NCBI GenBank assembly: GCA_900550935.1
Contig: URUD01000018.1
Coordinates: forward strand, 1-47,266
Length of the DNA stretch: 47,266 bases
Source: an uncultured Roseburia sp.
GTDB lineage: Bacteria > Bacillota > Clostridia > Lachnospirales > Lachnospiraceae
Direction of reading: 5' to 3'
This document shows, piece by piece, positions 1 through 8,707 of this stretch (its first letter is position 1; each line of letters begins with the position of its first letter). Both the position numbers and the translations under genes were made by a program. The notes under the pieces are model-generated. The model was given only the letters and a program-made list of their open reading frames with translations. It searched no databases and was not told where the DNA came from.

Positions 1-2
1 AA

Positions 3-2609
3 AAGCAGACAAAGAAACAGGAAGAGAATTTTACCATGGAAGTCATCCTGTGGGTGGTGGTTGCGGTTTCCCTTCTTTTGTTTATCAGTAATTTTGGAGT
101 GGGCGGAACCATTGGTAATGCTGTAAGCCGTTTCTTCTTTGGCGTATTCGGACTACTTGCTTATGTATTTCCAATCGTACTTCTGACCGGCACTTTTTTT
201 GCAGTGTCCAATAAGGGAAACCAGATGGCAGTAGTAAAATTAGTGGCTTCTGTGCTTTTTGTAGCATTTTTATGTATGTTGATGGAGCTTTTTTCTGCCA
301 GTGGAAAAGCAGTGGGATGGACGGCAGTCGATGCGTACCATCACAGTTATGAGACCAAGTTTGGTGGTGGATTTTTAGGCGGACTTTTGTATTGTCTGAT
401 CTATCCGAACTTTGGTAAGATCGGAGCATTTATCATTGATATTATCATATTAATTATTTCTCTGGTACTGATCACAGAGCGTTCCGCTTTAAAGGGAATG
501 CAGAAAGGTGGCAAAAAGGTTTACGAATCTGCCCGGGTAAGCAATGAAAGACACAGAGAACGCGCAGAACAGAAACGTGAGGAGCGTGAAATGCGCCGTA
601 TGGATCGTAAAGTCGAGGGTGTTGCGATCGACACGCGTATCTTACCTCAGGAGAAAAAGAAACATTCGGAAGAGATACAGGAGATCAGCGCAGACAGCTA
701 CATAGAGATACCAGAAGTAAAAGAGGAAAAGAAAGTCGTACTGACCGCAAATAATAATAAAAACAAAGCTTCGGAGGTACCTGCATTTTCAGATGAACTG
801 TTAGCTTCCTTTGAAAATGAGAAACCGGAAATGATGGCTGAGCCGGAAGTGACATTTAAGGAGCCATGGACACCGGAGGAAGAGCACCTCTTTATACCGG
901 AACCACAAAAAGAAGAGACTGTTCTGGAAGATGAGTTTAAGATAGAGGAAGAGCTGTTGCCAGAGGATAATTATCCGGATGAAAAAGTTATCGATGAAGC
1001 GTTTTCAGACGAAGCCTTTCCAGATGAATTTGATCTGGAAGATACTATGGTTGCAGAGGATGGATCTGTGGCAGAGGACTTCCCGGACATTGAGGCAGAA
1101 CCTGCTGCAGAGGAACTTCCGGTCGAGCGGGAATACCATTTCCCATCGGTTGATCTGTTAAAACCACCATCCGGTCAGACCGGAGATTCCAAGAAATATT
1201 TGCAGGAGACAGCGACCAAGCTGCAACAGACCTTAAAGAATTTCGGAGTTAATGTAACGATTACCGATATCAGCTGCGGACCTGCGGTCACACGTTACGA
1301 ACTGCAGCCGGAGATGGGCGTAAAAGTCAGCAAGATCGTAAATCTTGCGGATGATATCAAGCTCAATCTTGCAGCCGCAGATATCCGTATTGAGGCACCG
1401 ATACCGGGCAAGGCGGCAATCGGCATTGAGGTTCCAAACAAAGAAACGGTCATGGTATCGTTCCGGGAGCTTGTAGATTCTGAAGAATTTCGTGCGCATC
1501 CTTCCAAACTTTCGTTCTGTGTCGGAAGAGATATCGCAGGAAAAGTAAAAGTTGCAGATATCGCGAAAATGCCACATCTTCTGATCGCTGGTTCTACCGG
1601 TTCGGGTAAGTCGGTCTGTATTAATACGATTATTATGAGTATTCTCTATAAGGCAGATCCGAAAGACGTGAAGCTGATCATGGTCGATCCGAAAGTGGTA
1701 GAGTTAAGTGTTTACAATGGTATCCCACATCTTCTGATACCGGTGGTAACAGATCCGAAGAAGGCATCCGGGGCATTGCACTGGGCAGTGGCAGAAATGG
1801 ATCAGCGTTATCAGAAATTTGCAGAGGCAAATGTGAGAGACTTAAAGGGCTACAATGCCAAGATTGACAGCCTGCCGGATGTGGAGGGGGATCCGAAACC
1901 GGAGAAAATGCCACAGATCGTCATTATTGTAGACGAGCTGGCAGACCTCATGATGGTGGCACCGGGAGAGGTTGAAGAGGCGATCTGCCGCCTGGCACAG
2001 CTTGCCAGAGCTGCCGGTATCCATCTGATCATTGCAACGCAGAGACCTTCCGTCAATGTCATTACAGGATTGATCAAGGCAAATATGCCGAGCAGGATCG
2101 CATTTGCGGTTACTTCGGGTGTTGATTCCAGAACCATTTTAGATATGGTCGGTGCAGAGAAACTGCTTGGTAAAGGAGATATGTTGTTCTATCCGCAGGG
2201 AATCCCAAAACCGGTCCGGGTGCAGGGTGCATTCGTATCAGACCGTGAGGTTTCCGATGTGGTTCATTATATCAAAGAACAAAACGGTATGGGCACATAT
2301 GATTCTTCGGTAGAAGAACATATGAAAAATGCGGACACCGGAGGCAATGTAACTGTAGGGATTGATGGAACACCTGTATCCGATGGCAGAGATGCCTATT
2401 TTGCAGATGCTGCAAGATTGCTGGTAGAAAAAGAAAAAGGCTCCATTGGAATGTTGCAGCGTTATTTTAAGGTTGGTTTCAACCGCGCTGCCCGCATTAT
2501 GGATCAGCTGGAAGAGGCTGGTGTTGTCGGACCGGAGGAGGGCACAAAGCCGAGACGGGTACTTATGTCCATGGAACAGTTTGAACAATTTGAGGAGGAA
2601 TCATTATGA
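3..2609 (+). CDS. ftsK: DNA translocase FtsK/SpoIIIE family (5' partial)
   Basis: Membrane-anchored hexameric ATPase that pumps DNA through the closing septum and aids chromosome-dimer resolution. The frame stays open upstream of the first ATG (36) to the window edge, reading KQTKKQEENFT, and no ribosome site precedes that ATG. The usual basic N-terminus therefore lies outside and the gene is 5' partial. Counting from ATG 36: about four hydrophobic segments (residues 1-150), a charged, acid-rich linker (about 160-370), then the motor domain with Walker A GSTGSGKS (near 519) and Walker B IVIIVDELADLM (near 630). A C-terminal winged-helix gamma domain (about 800-857) would read polar DNA motifs. 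Its last codons overlap fhs by ATGA. SpoIIIE and FtsK cannot be separated from sequence alone. Confidence 0.95.
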   Translation, partial: KQTKKQEENFTMEVILWVVVAVSLLLFISNFGVGGTIGNAVSRFFFGVFGLLAYVFPIVLLTGTFFAVSNKGNQMAVVKLVASVLFVAFLCMLMELFSASGKAVGWTAVDAYHHSYETKFGGGFLGGLLYCLIYPNFGKIGAFIIDIIILIISLVLITERSALKGMQKGGKKVYESARVSNERHRERAEQKREEREMRRMDRKVEGVAIDTRILPQEKKKHSEEIQEISADSYIEIPEVKEEKKVVLTANNNKNKASEVPAFSDELLASFENEKPEMMAEPEVTFKEPWTPEEEHLFIPEPQKEETVLEDEFKIEEELLPEDNYPDEKVIDEAFSDEAFPDEFDLEDTMVAEDGSVAEDFPDIEAEPAAEELPVEREYHFPSVDLLKPPSGQTGDSKKYLQETATKLQQTLKNFGVNVTITDISCGPAVTRYELQPEMGVKVSKIVNLADDIKLNLAAADIRIEAPIPGKAAIGIEVPNKETVMVSFRELVDSEEFRAHPSKLSFCVGRDIAGKVKVADIAKMPHLLIAGSTGSGKSVCINTIIMSILYKADPKDVKLIMVDPKVVELSVYNGIPHLLIPVVTDPKKASGALHWAVAEMDQRYQKFAEANVRDLKGYNAKIDSLPDVEGDPKPEKMPQIVIIVDELADLMMVAPGEVEEAICRLAQLARAAGIHLIIATQRPSVNVITGLIKANMPSRIAFAVTSGVDSRTILDMVGAEKLLGKGDMLFYPQGIPKPVRVQGAFVSDREVSDVVHYIKEQNGMGTYDSSVEEHMKNADTGGNVTVGIDGTPVSDGRDAYFADAARLLVEKEKGSIGMLQRYFKVGFNRAARIMDQLEEAGVVGPEEGTKPRRVLMSMEQFEQFEEESL

Positions 2610-4276
2610 AAACAGACATTGAGATCGCACAGGAAGCACAGATGATACATATCCGTGAGGTGGCAAAACAGCTTGACATCCAGGAAGATGAACTCGAATT
2701 TTACGGAAAATACAAAGCAAAATTATCCGATGAGCTGATGAAACGGGTAGAAAACCAGCCGGATGGAAAACTGATCTTAGTCACAGCGATCAACCCGACA
2801 CCGGCAGGCGAAGGAAAAACAACAACAAGTGTAGGCTTGGGACAGGCATTCGGAAAACTTGGAAAAAAGGCGATCATCGCATTGCGCGAGCCGTCCTTAG
2901 GACCATGTTTTGGTATCAAAGGTGGAGCTGCCGGAGGTGGATATGCACAGGTTGTTCCGATGGAAGATTTAAACCTTCATTTTACTGGAGATTTCCATGC
3001 GATCACTTCTGCAAATAATTTACTGGCTGCCATTTTGGACAATCATATCCAGCAGGGAAATGAACTTGGCATTGATCCGAGACAGGTGGTATGGAAACGT
3101 TGTATTGATATGAACGACCGTGTACTCCGTAACGTTGTTGTAGGTCTTGGAAGAAAAATGGATGGTATGGTAAGAGAAGACCATTTTGTTATTACTGTAG
3201 CATCTGAGATCATGGCGATCCTCTGTCTGGCAGACGATATGCACGATCTGAAACGTCGTCTGGGAAGAATTATCGTAGCGTATAATTTTAAGGGAGAACC
3301 GGTCACAGCAGATGATTTAAAAGCAACCGGAGCAATGGCTGCACTGTTAAAAGATGCGTTAAAGCCAAACCTGATCCAGACCTTAGAACACACACCTGCA
3401 ATTGTACATGGTGGACCATTTGCCAATATCGCACATGGCTGTAACAGTGTCCGTGCAACTAAGACAGCATTAAAACTTGCGGATTATGTGATTACAGAGG
3501 CCGGTTTTGGTGCAGACTTAGGAGCGGAAAAATTCTTTGATATCAAGTGCCGCAAAGCTGGTTTAAAACCGGATGCGGTTGTATTAGTTGCAACGGTACG
3601 TGCACTCAAATATAATGGTGGTGTTGCAAAAGCAGATCTTGGAACCGAAAATTTAGAGGCACTGAAAAAAGGAATCGCGAACCTGGAGAAACACATTGAA
3701 AACTTACAGAAATATCAGGTTCCGGTTGTTGTAACGTTAAACTCCTTTATTACGGATACCAAGGCAGAGACCGATTATATCGAGCAGTTCTGTAGAGAAA
3801 GAGGCTGCGAATTCGCATTATCTGAAGTATGGGAAAAAGGTGGCGAAGGCGGTATCGCTCTGGCGCAGAAAGTGTTAGAGACCATGGAGCAGAAGGAAAG
3901 CCATTTCAGACCGCTTTATACAGATGACCTTTCACTGGAAGAAAAGATCGAGACCATTGCAAAAGAGATCTATGGTGCCGATGGAGTAACTTATGCACCG
4001 GCTGCCGCAAAAGAACTTAAAAAGATCGCAGAGATGGGAATGTCACACTTCCCGGTTTGTATGGCAAAGACACAGTATTCTCTGTCTGATGATCAGACCA
4101 AACTTGGAAGACCAGAGGGATTTACGATCAATGTCCGTGAGGTTTATGTTTCTGCCGGGGCAGAATTTGTTGTAGCAGTGACCGGAGCGATCACAACGAT
4201 GCCGGGACTGTCTAAAGACCCTGCGGCTTATCACATTGATGTAGATGACGATGGTGTCATTACCGGATTATTTTAA
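2606..4276 (+). CDS. fhs: Formate--tetrahydrofolate ligase
   Basis: Cytosolic enzyme that joins formate to tetrahydrofolate using ATP, giving 10-formyl-THF. It is the entry step of the methyl branch of the Wood-Ljungdahl pathway and a source of one-carbon units for purines. The 556-residue length is normal. The family P-loop TPAGEGKTTT is at residues 65-74, followed by the glycine-rich GIKGGAAGGGYAQV stretch near 105. A GAGGAGG ribosome site lies within the end of ftsK, and the start overlaps the ftsK stop (ATGA), so translation is probably coupled. folD follows directly, so two successive steps of folate C1 interconversion are co-transcribed. The pairing with ftsK upstream looks like positional accident rather than shared function. 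Confidence 0.97.
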   Translation: MKTDIEIAQEAQMIHIREVAKQLDIQEDELEFYGKYKAKLSDELMKRVENQPDGKLILVTAINPTPAGEGKTTTSVGLGQAFGKLGKKAIIALREPSLGPCFGIKGGAAGGGYAQVVPMEDLNLHFTGDFHAITSANNLLAAILDNHIQQGNELGIDPRQVVWKRCIDMNDRVLRNVVVGLGRKMDGMVREDHFVITVASEIMAILCLADDMHDLKRRLGRIIVAYNFKGEPVTADDLKATGAMAALLKDALKPNLIQTLEHTPAIVHGGPFANIAHGCNSVRATKTALKLADYVITEAGFGADLGAEKFFDIKCRKAGLKPDAVVLVATVRALKYNGGVAKADLGTENLEALKKGIANLEKHIENLQKYQVPVVVTLNSFITDTKAETDYIEQFCRERGCEFALSEVWEKGGEGGIALAQKVLETMEQKESHFRPLYTDDLSLEEKIETIAKEIYGADGVTYAPAAAKELKKIAEMGMSHFPVCMAKTQYSLSDDQTKLGRPEGFTINVREVYVSAGAEFVVAVTGAITTMPGLSKDPAAYHIDVDDDGVITGLF

Positions 4277-4295
4277 GAGCGGAATGGAGAAGACT

Positions 4296-5159
4296 ATGCC
4301 ACAGATTATAGATGGAAAAAGAATTTCTACTGAGATAAAAGAGGAATTAAAACAGGAAGTAGCGGCTTTAAAGGAAAAAGGGATCACCGGTGCACTGGCT
4401 GTGATCCAGGTAGGGGATGACCCTGCTTCCAGTGTATATGTCAATAATAAGAAAAAGGCATGTGAATACATCGGGATCGAGTCGCTGGAGTACAAACTCC
4501 CGGAAGAGACCACAGAAAGGGAGCTGTTAGATCTGATCGTCCGTTTAAATGAGGAGGAAAAGGTTAATGGTATCCTGGTGCAGCTTCCGGTTCCAAAGCA
4601 TATTGATGAAAAGAAGATCATAGAGACAATCTCTCCATTAAAGGATGTAGATGGATTCCATCCTGAAAATGTCGGTAATCTGGTAACAGGTGGAGCAGGA
4701 TTTATCTCCTGTACGCCTGCCGGCATCATCCAGTTACTCAAGCGCTCCGGAATTGAGATGGAAGGCAGACATTGTGTTGTGATCGGAAGAAGCAACATTG
4801 TCGGAAAACCGATGGCTCTTCTGATGCTCCGCGAGAATGCTACGGTAACCGTTGCACATTCGAAGACAAAGAATTTAAAAGAGGTCTGTAAACAGGCAGA
4901 CATCCTGATCGTAGCGATTGGAAAGCCAAAGTTTATTACTGCAGAGTATGTCAAAGAAGGGGCGGTTGTCGTAGACGTAGGAATTCATCGTGAGCCAAAG
5001 GAGATCGATGGCAGGATCGTCAACAAACTGTGCGGAGATGTTGATTATGAAAGCGTGGCAGAGCATACGTCTGCGATCACACCGGTTCCGGGTGGAGTCG
5101 GACCGATGACAATCGCAATGTTAATGAATAATTGTGTGGAATCAATGAACAGAGCATAA
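4296..5159 (+). CDS. folD: Bifunctional methylenetetrahydrofolate dehydrogenase/cyclohydrolase FolD
   Basis: Interconverts 5,10-methylene-THF, methenyl-THF and 10-formyl-THF with NAD(P), next to Fhs in the C1 pathway. I chose ATG 4296 (287 residues). It has GGAG six bases upstream and gives the standard MPQIIDGK start. ATGs at 4245 and 4284 are in frame but lie inside or right behind fhs with poor ribosome sites. The catalytic Tyr48...Lys52 pair sits in YVNNKKKACEYIG. The Rossmann loop GRSNIVGKP follows near residue 165, and the C-terminal signature PVPGGVGPMT near 264. Length and motifs match active FolD. It lies 19 bases behind fhs in the same operon. Confidence 0.96.
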   Translation: MPQIIDGKRISTEIKEELKQEVAALKEKGITGALAVIQVGDDPASSVYVNNKKKACEYIGIESLEYKLPEETTERELLDLIVRLNEEEKVNGILVQLPVPKHIDEKKIIETISPLKDVDGFHPENVGNLVTGGAGFISCTPAGIIQLLKRSGIEMEGRHCVVIGRSNIVGKPMALLMLRENATVTVAHSKTKNLKEVCKQADILIVAIGKPKFITAEYVKEGAVVVDVGIHREPKEIDGRIVNKLCGDVDYESVAEHTSAITPVPGGVGPMTIAMLMNNCVESMNRA

Positions 5160-5172
5160 GAGAGGATTTCCT

Positions 5173-6321
5173 ATGAAGTGTGTAAAGTGTGGGGCGGAAC
5201 TGAAACCAGGGTGTTTATATTGTTCCGTCTGCGGTCATGAATCGCAGATTCTCCCTGACTATAGTATATTAGAAGACGATTACTTAAGATCTTTACTTCG
5301 GGAAGAAAATAAACCTCAGATGGAAGAAAAACGGGAGAAGAAAACCGCTCCGAAAAAAGAGATGCCATCGTTTGGTTATCGCTTTGTTTTGACCCTGTTA
5401 TGCTGTATAGCATTACTTGGGATTTCCATTGGAATAGGTGTAAAACTTTATATTGACAATCAGAATGCAAATTCCTATGAGTACCAGATGGAAATGGGGA
5501 AGGAAGAGGAAGCGGCAGGAAATGATGATACGGCGATCCAGTATTATGAGGCGGCACTGGCATTGCAGCCGGATGACATTCCTGCAAGAAGTGCGCTTAC
5601 GGAAATCTACATGAAACAAAAGAGATACGATACTGCGCTGGTTTTGTGCATGGAGATCATCAAGCTGGATGAAACAAACCGCACTGCTTATGAAAATCTG
5701 ATTGCTATTTATGAGGAGCGGGAAGATTATGACAGTATTTTAGCATTGTCTGAGGGTGTGACAGAAGCAGATATTTTGGAACTGTTTCAGCCATATCTGA
5801 TCGCACCGCCAATCGTTTCACCGCTGGGTGGAGATTATGACGGAAGCCTTGTTGTGACGTTGTTCTCTCTGAAAGATTATGATATTTATTATACGCTGGA
5901 TGGAACGACACCGGATAAAATGAATGGAATCTATTATCGTGGAAAGGATATTACATTCGAAGAGGCGGGAGATTACAGTATCAAAGCGGTCTGTATCAAT
6001 GAAAAGGGGATCAGCAGTGAGGTGGTATCGGAAGAGTATCATATCAGCATTACACCACCGGATATGCCGGTTGTGGAGCAGGATGGACATGGAGATACGG
6101 CGCAGGAAACGGAGCTTTATATAACGGCACAGGAGAATTGCAGTATTTATTATACCTGGGATGGTTCTGATCCGACCGAAAATTCGGAAAAATATACGGA
6201 GCCTATCTTAGTGCCGGAAGGGGACTGGGTTTTGTCCGTTGTAGCGATCAGTGATAAGACAGGACTCCGCAGTGAAATTTACCGATCAGAATTTAGTTAT
6301 CATCCGAATCCTCAGGAATAA
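5173..6321 (+). CDS. Zinc-ribbon, single-TM, TPR protein with chitobiase-like beta-sandwich repeats
   Basis: Unassigned function. Residues 3-20 form a zinc ribbon (C-X2-C-X10-C-X2-C). A charged linker leads to one membrane helix (about 67-94). Next come TPR-like helices (about 100-200, with the AIQYYEAALALQPDD pattern), then two beta-rich repeats with YYTLDGTTPD (about 230-285) and YYTWDGSDPTEN (about 315-370), as in the chitobiase/hexosaminidase C-terminal fold. This predicts a cytoplasmic zinc ribbon and an extracellular TPR plus beta-sandwich part, perhaps a sensor or scaffold at the wall; the topology is inference. An AGAGG site precedes the ATG, 13 bases after folD. Its 3' end overlaps xpt, on the other strand, by 29 bases with no terminator visible between. 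Confidence 0.85.
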   Translation: MKCVKCGAELKPGCLYCSVCGHESQILPDYSILEDDYLRSLLREENKPQMEEKREKKTAPKKEMPSFGYRFVLTLLCCIALLGISIGIGVKLYIDNQNANSYEYQMEMGKEEEAAGNDDTAIQYYEAALALQPDDIPARSALTEIYMKQKRYDTALVLCMEIIKLDETNRTAYENLIAIYEEREDYDSILALSEGVTEADILELFQPYLIAPPIVSPLGGDYDGSLVVTLFSLKDYDIYYTLDGTTPDKMNGIYYRGKDITFEEAGDYSIKAVCINEKGISSEVVSEEYHISITPPDMPVVEQDGHGDTAQETELYITAQENCSIYYTWDGSDPTENSEKYTEPILVPEGDWVLSVVAISDKTGLRSEIYRSEFSYHPNPQE

Positions 6322-6883
6322 AAGAAATAAAGTCTTTTTCTAATTTAGCGACCCGGGCAAGAGAGTATACCTCAAAGCCCTGGTCGTTTAATTTTTGTCT
6401 GCCAGGCTGGAAGGATTTCTCAATCAGGATACCAACACCTGCAACGGTGGCATGGGCAAGGCGGATCAGACGGATGGCACCGGTGGCTGCTTCGCCGTTT
6501 GCAAGGAAATCGTCGATGATAAGTACATGGTCGCTCTCACTGATAAATTTCTGGGAAAGGGTCAGTTCATAGCTTGTTCCTTTTGTAAAGGATGTAACAA
6601 CCGTCTGGTACAGATCATCGTTTAAGACCTTGGATGGCTGTTTTTTCAAAATTACCATTGGGACGTTTAACGCGAGTGCTGTCATAAATGCAGGTGCGAT
6701 ACCGGAACTTTCGATGGTAACAACTTTTGTGATGCCTTTATCTTTGAAATGGTCCGCAAAAGCAGTTCCGATCTGCTGCATTAAAACAGGGTCTACCTGA
6801 TGATTGACAAAACTGTCTACTTTTAAAATATCTTCTCCCATTGCCTTGCCCTCTGCAAGGATTTTTTCTTCAAGCATTTTCAT
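6293..6883 (-). CDS. xpt: Xanthine phosphoribosyltransferase
   Basis: Purine salvage enzyme that converts xanthine and PRPP to XMP in the cytosol. The 196 residues fit the family (about 190). The PRPP-binding loop is VLIIDDFLANGEA (120-132), and VTIESSGIAPAF (55-66) is the usual type I phosphoribosyltransferase/PurR-like region. The start is ATG 6883 with AAGGAG ten bases upstream; ATG 6877 is a close alternative. It follows a small membrane-protein gene by 37 bases and is probably transcribed with it. Unlike many Firmicute xpt genes, it has no pbuX partner here and no purine riboswitch in the short leader or intergenic gap. Confidence 0.94.
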   Translation of the reverse strand: MKMLEEKILAEGKAMGEDILKVDSFVNHQVDPVLMQQIGTAFADHFKDKGITKVVTIESSGIAPAFMTALALNVPMVILKKQPSKVLNDDLYQTVVTSFTKGTSYELTLSQKFISESDHVLIIDDFLANGEAATGAIRLIRLAHATVAGVGILIEKSFQPGRQKLNDQGFEVYSLARVAKLEKDFISFIPEDSDDN

Positions 6884-6920
6884 GATTTTTGTTCTCCTTT
6901 TTTATTTTTCCAATCGTTGA

Positions 6921-7388
6921 TCACTCTGTAAAAAATTCAGCATAGAGTGTTTCGATGATGTGGTCTGAAAAACTTTCCTCCAGATCCGGAGCCTGTTCCA
7001 AAAGAATGTGCTGCATAACATCATATCTTGCAAAATAGATCTGATCTTTGTCTGCTGTATCGCACATCGAATCGATTTCTTTGGCAGAGTGGTTTTTGCG
7101 AAAATCCTCTGTGAGTTTCTCAAAAAGCTGTTCTTCCTGCACGGAAGCAGCGGCTGTCTGTTTTGCATCGGTAAAAGAGCGGATGCCAATGATAAGAAAA
7201 ATCAAAAACATAACGCCCATGACGATCGGAGTCATTACGTTGCCACCCAGGGTGCCCTTAGTAGAAAGGTCACGGATCACGCCAAAAAGATCAAATACGA
7301 GTCCGCCTGCACCAACCACCGTAAATGTGTATGCGGTGGATTTCAGATCAGCAGCTTTTTTCTTTTTTGAGACATAGGAATGTGACAT
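6921..7388 (-). CDS. Small two-helix membrane protein, unknown function
   Basis: A 155-residue protein I do not recognise by family. A basic N-terminus (SKKKKAAD) precedes two hydrophobic segments, about residues 20-38 and 52-70 (VMGVMFLIFLIIGI). A soluble acidic C-terminal half of about 80 residues follows, probably helical and cytoplasmic. The ATG has GAGG seven bases upstream. A near-consensus promoter for this strand lies at 7421-7449, so this gene leads a two-gene unit with xpt. Related small proteins next to xpt may exist in other Lachnospiraceae, but I cannot confirm that here. Confidence 0.8.
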   Translation of the reverse strand: MSHSYVSKKKKAADLKSTAYTFTVVGAGGLVFDLFGVIRDLSTKGTLGGNVMTPIVMGVMFLIFLIIGIRSFTDAKQTAAASVQEEQLFEKLTEDFRKNHSAKEIDSMCDTADKDQIYFARYDVMQHILLEQAPDLEESFSDHIIETLYAEFFTE

Positions 7389-7420
7389 ACTGTTACCTCG
7401 TTTCTTACTTCTTGTATATG

Positions 7421-7449
7421 ATTATAGGGGATAGCATGGACGGTTGCAA
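7421..7449 (-). promoter_or_regulatory. Sigma-A promoter of the membrane protein-xpt unit
   Basis: On the minus strand the -35 TTGCAA (7449-7444) and -10 TATAAT (7426-7421) are separated by exactly 17 bases. The predicted transcript start is near 7414, which gives a leader of only about 25 bases before the ATG at 7388. It overlaps the promoter reading the other way. Confidence 0.7.
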
Positions 7450-7465
7450 GAAAATTTGTTATACT
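7437..7465 (+). promoter_or_regulatory. Extended -10 promoter of rlmH
   Basis: TGGACG (7437-7442), a 17-base spacer and TATACT (7460-7465) preceded by TG at 7457-7458 (extended -10). The predicted start near 7472 leaves about 35 bases before ATG 7507. It makes the upstream ATG 7477 an unlikely start. Confidence 0.55.
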
Positions 7466-7506
7466 GTTAAAAATAGATGAAAAAGGACAGATTAGTTGGG
7501 AAAAAT

Positions 7507-7998
7507 ATGAAGATTACGATAGCCTGTGTAGGAAAGATCAAAGAAAAATTCTATCGCGATGCGATCTTAGAATATGAAAAACGGCTGAGCCGTTACTGTA
7601 AATTGGAACTCATAGAAGTGGCAGATGAAAAGACACCGGAAAATGCCAGTGCACTGGTGGAGAGCCAGATACGGGAAAAAGAAGGGGAACGTGTCCGGGC
7701 AAGGCTCGAGAAAGTCTGCAGGGAAGGAACGTATGTCATTGCCCTTGCGATCGACGGCAAACAGCTTGACTCGGTAGAATTATCACAAAAGTTAGAACAG
7801 CTCGGCACCTCCGGGGTCAGCCACATCGTATTTCTGATCGGCGGTTCCCTTGGAATGTCAGAACAACTGCTTCGAAAAGCGGATTTTAAACTCAGTTTTT
7901 CCAAAATGACCTTTCCACACCAACTGATGCGTGTGATCTTACTGGAACAGATTTATCGTGGTTACCGGATCATGAGCGGGGAACCATATCATAAATAA
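7507..7998 (+). CDS. rlmH: 23S rRNA pseudouridine-1915 N3-methyltransferase RlmH
   Basis: Small SPOUT-class methyltransferase that modifies 23S rRNA position 1915 with S-adenosylmethionine on assembled ribosomes. I start it at ATG 7507 (163 residues, MKITIACVGKIKEKFY), which is the family's usual beginning. ATG 7477 would add ten residues, lacks a ribosome site and lies about five bases from the predicted transcript start. The SAM-knot glycine loop LIGGSLG is at 110-116. The conserved C-terminal tail RGYRIMSGEPYHK is intact. nth follows after 21 bases, probably on the same transcript. Confidence 0.94.
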   Translation: MKITIACVGKIKEKFYRDAILEYEKRLSRYCKLELIEVADEKTPENASALVESQIREKEGERVRARLEKVCREGTYVIALAIDGKQLDSVELSQKLEQLGTSGVSHIVFLIGGSLGMSEQLLRKADFKLSFSKMTFPHQLMRVILLEQIYRGYRIMSGEPYHK

Positions 7999-8019
7999 AC
8001 AGAGAGGAAAGCAAAAACG

Positions 8020-8661
8020 ATGACGAAAAAAGAGAGGGCAAAAGAAGCCATCCTGCGTTTAAAAGAAGAATATCCCGATGCGGGATGCAGTCTGGAATAT
8101 GACCAGGCATGGAAACTCTTAGTGAGTGTCCGGCTTGCTGCACAGTGTACCGATGCACGGGTAAATATTGTTGTAGAAAAATTATATGAAAAATTCCCAG
8201 ATGTTGCGGCATTGGCAGAGGCACCGGTCGAAGAGATCGAGGAGATTGTCAGACCATGTGGGCTTGGAAAGAGCAAAGCACGCGACATCAGTGCCTGTAT
8301 GAAGATCTTAAAAGAACAGTATGACGGCAAGGTGCCGGATGATTTTGATGCGCTGTTAAAGCTGCCAGGAGTTGGAAGGAAAAGTGCCAATCTGATCATG
8401 GGAGACGTATTTGGCAAACCGGCGATCGTGACTGATACGCATTGCATCCGGATCGTAAACCGGATCGGACTGGTACATGACACAAAAGATCCCAAAAAAG
8501 TAGAGATGGAACTCTGGAAACTGATCCCCGGGGAAGAGGGCAGTGATTTCTGTCATCGTCTGGTGTACCATGGCAGGGAGGTCTGTACAGCACGGACGAA
8601 GCCATACTGTGATAAGTGCTGCCTGATCGACATCTGCGAGCGAAACGGTGTGAAGGATTAA
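8020..8661 (+). CDS. nth: Endonuclease III (base-excision DNA glycosylase/AP lyase)
   Basis: Removes oxidised pyrimidines and nicks at abasic sites. The helix-hairpin-helix LPGVGRKSAN (115-124) carries the catalytic lysine K121, and the HhH-GPD aspartate is D139 in TDTHC. Length (213) is normal. The C-terminal iron-sulphur loop has four cysteines at 189, 197, 200 and 206. This gives C-X7-C-X2-C-X5-C, one residue longer in the first gap than the textbook C-X6 spacing. The gene follows rlmH by 21 bases. A weak inverted repeat and T-run follow it, but no convincing terminator. Confidence 0.95.
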   Translation: MTKKERAKEAILRLKEEYPDAGCSLEYDQAWKLLVSVRLAAQCTDARVNIVVEKLYEKFPDVAALAEAPVEEIEEIVRPCGLGKSKARDISACMKILKEQYDGKVPDDFDALLKLPGVGRKSANLIMGDVFGKPAIVTDTHCIRIVNRIGLVHDTKDPKKVEMELWKLIPGEEGSDFCHRLVYHGREVCTARTKPYCDKCCLIDICERNGVKD

Positions 8662-8707
8662 ACCAAAAACTCCCAGAAACACCAGATTTTAAGCGTTTCT
8701 TTTTACG

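Noticed and set aside
1233..2588. Long open frames antisense to ftsK
   Set aside because: They mirror the codon pattern of ftsK, lack ribosome sites and have no recognisable domains. The same holds for antisense frames over fhs, folD, mutS, pdp and others.
7389..7476. Possible purine riboswitch before the xpt unit
   Set aside because: The conserved purine-aptamer core is not found, and the predicted leader is about 25 bases.
8662..8707. Terminator after nth (AGAAAC...GTTTCT then T-run)
   Set aside because: The stem is only six bases with a 14-base loop and little GC, too weak to list.
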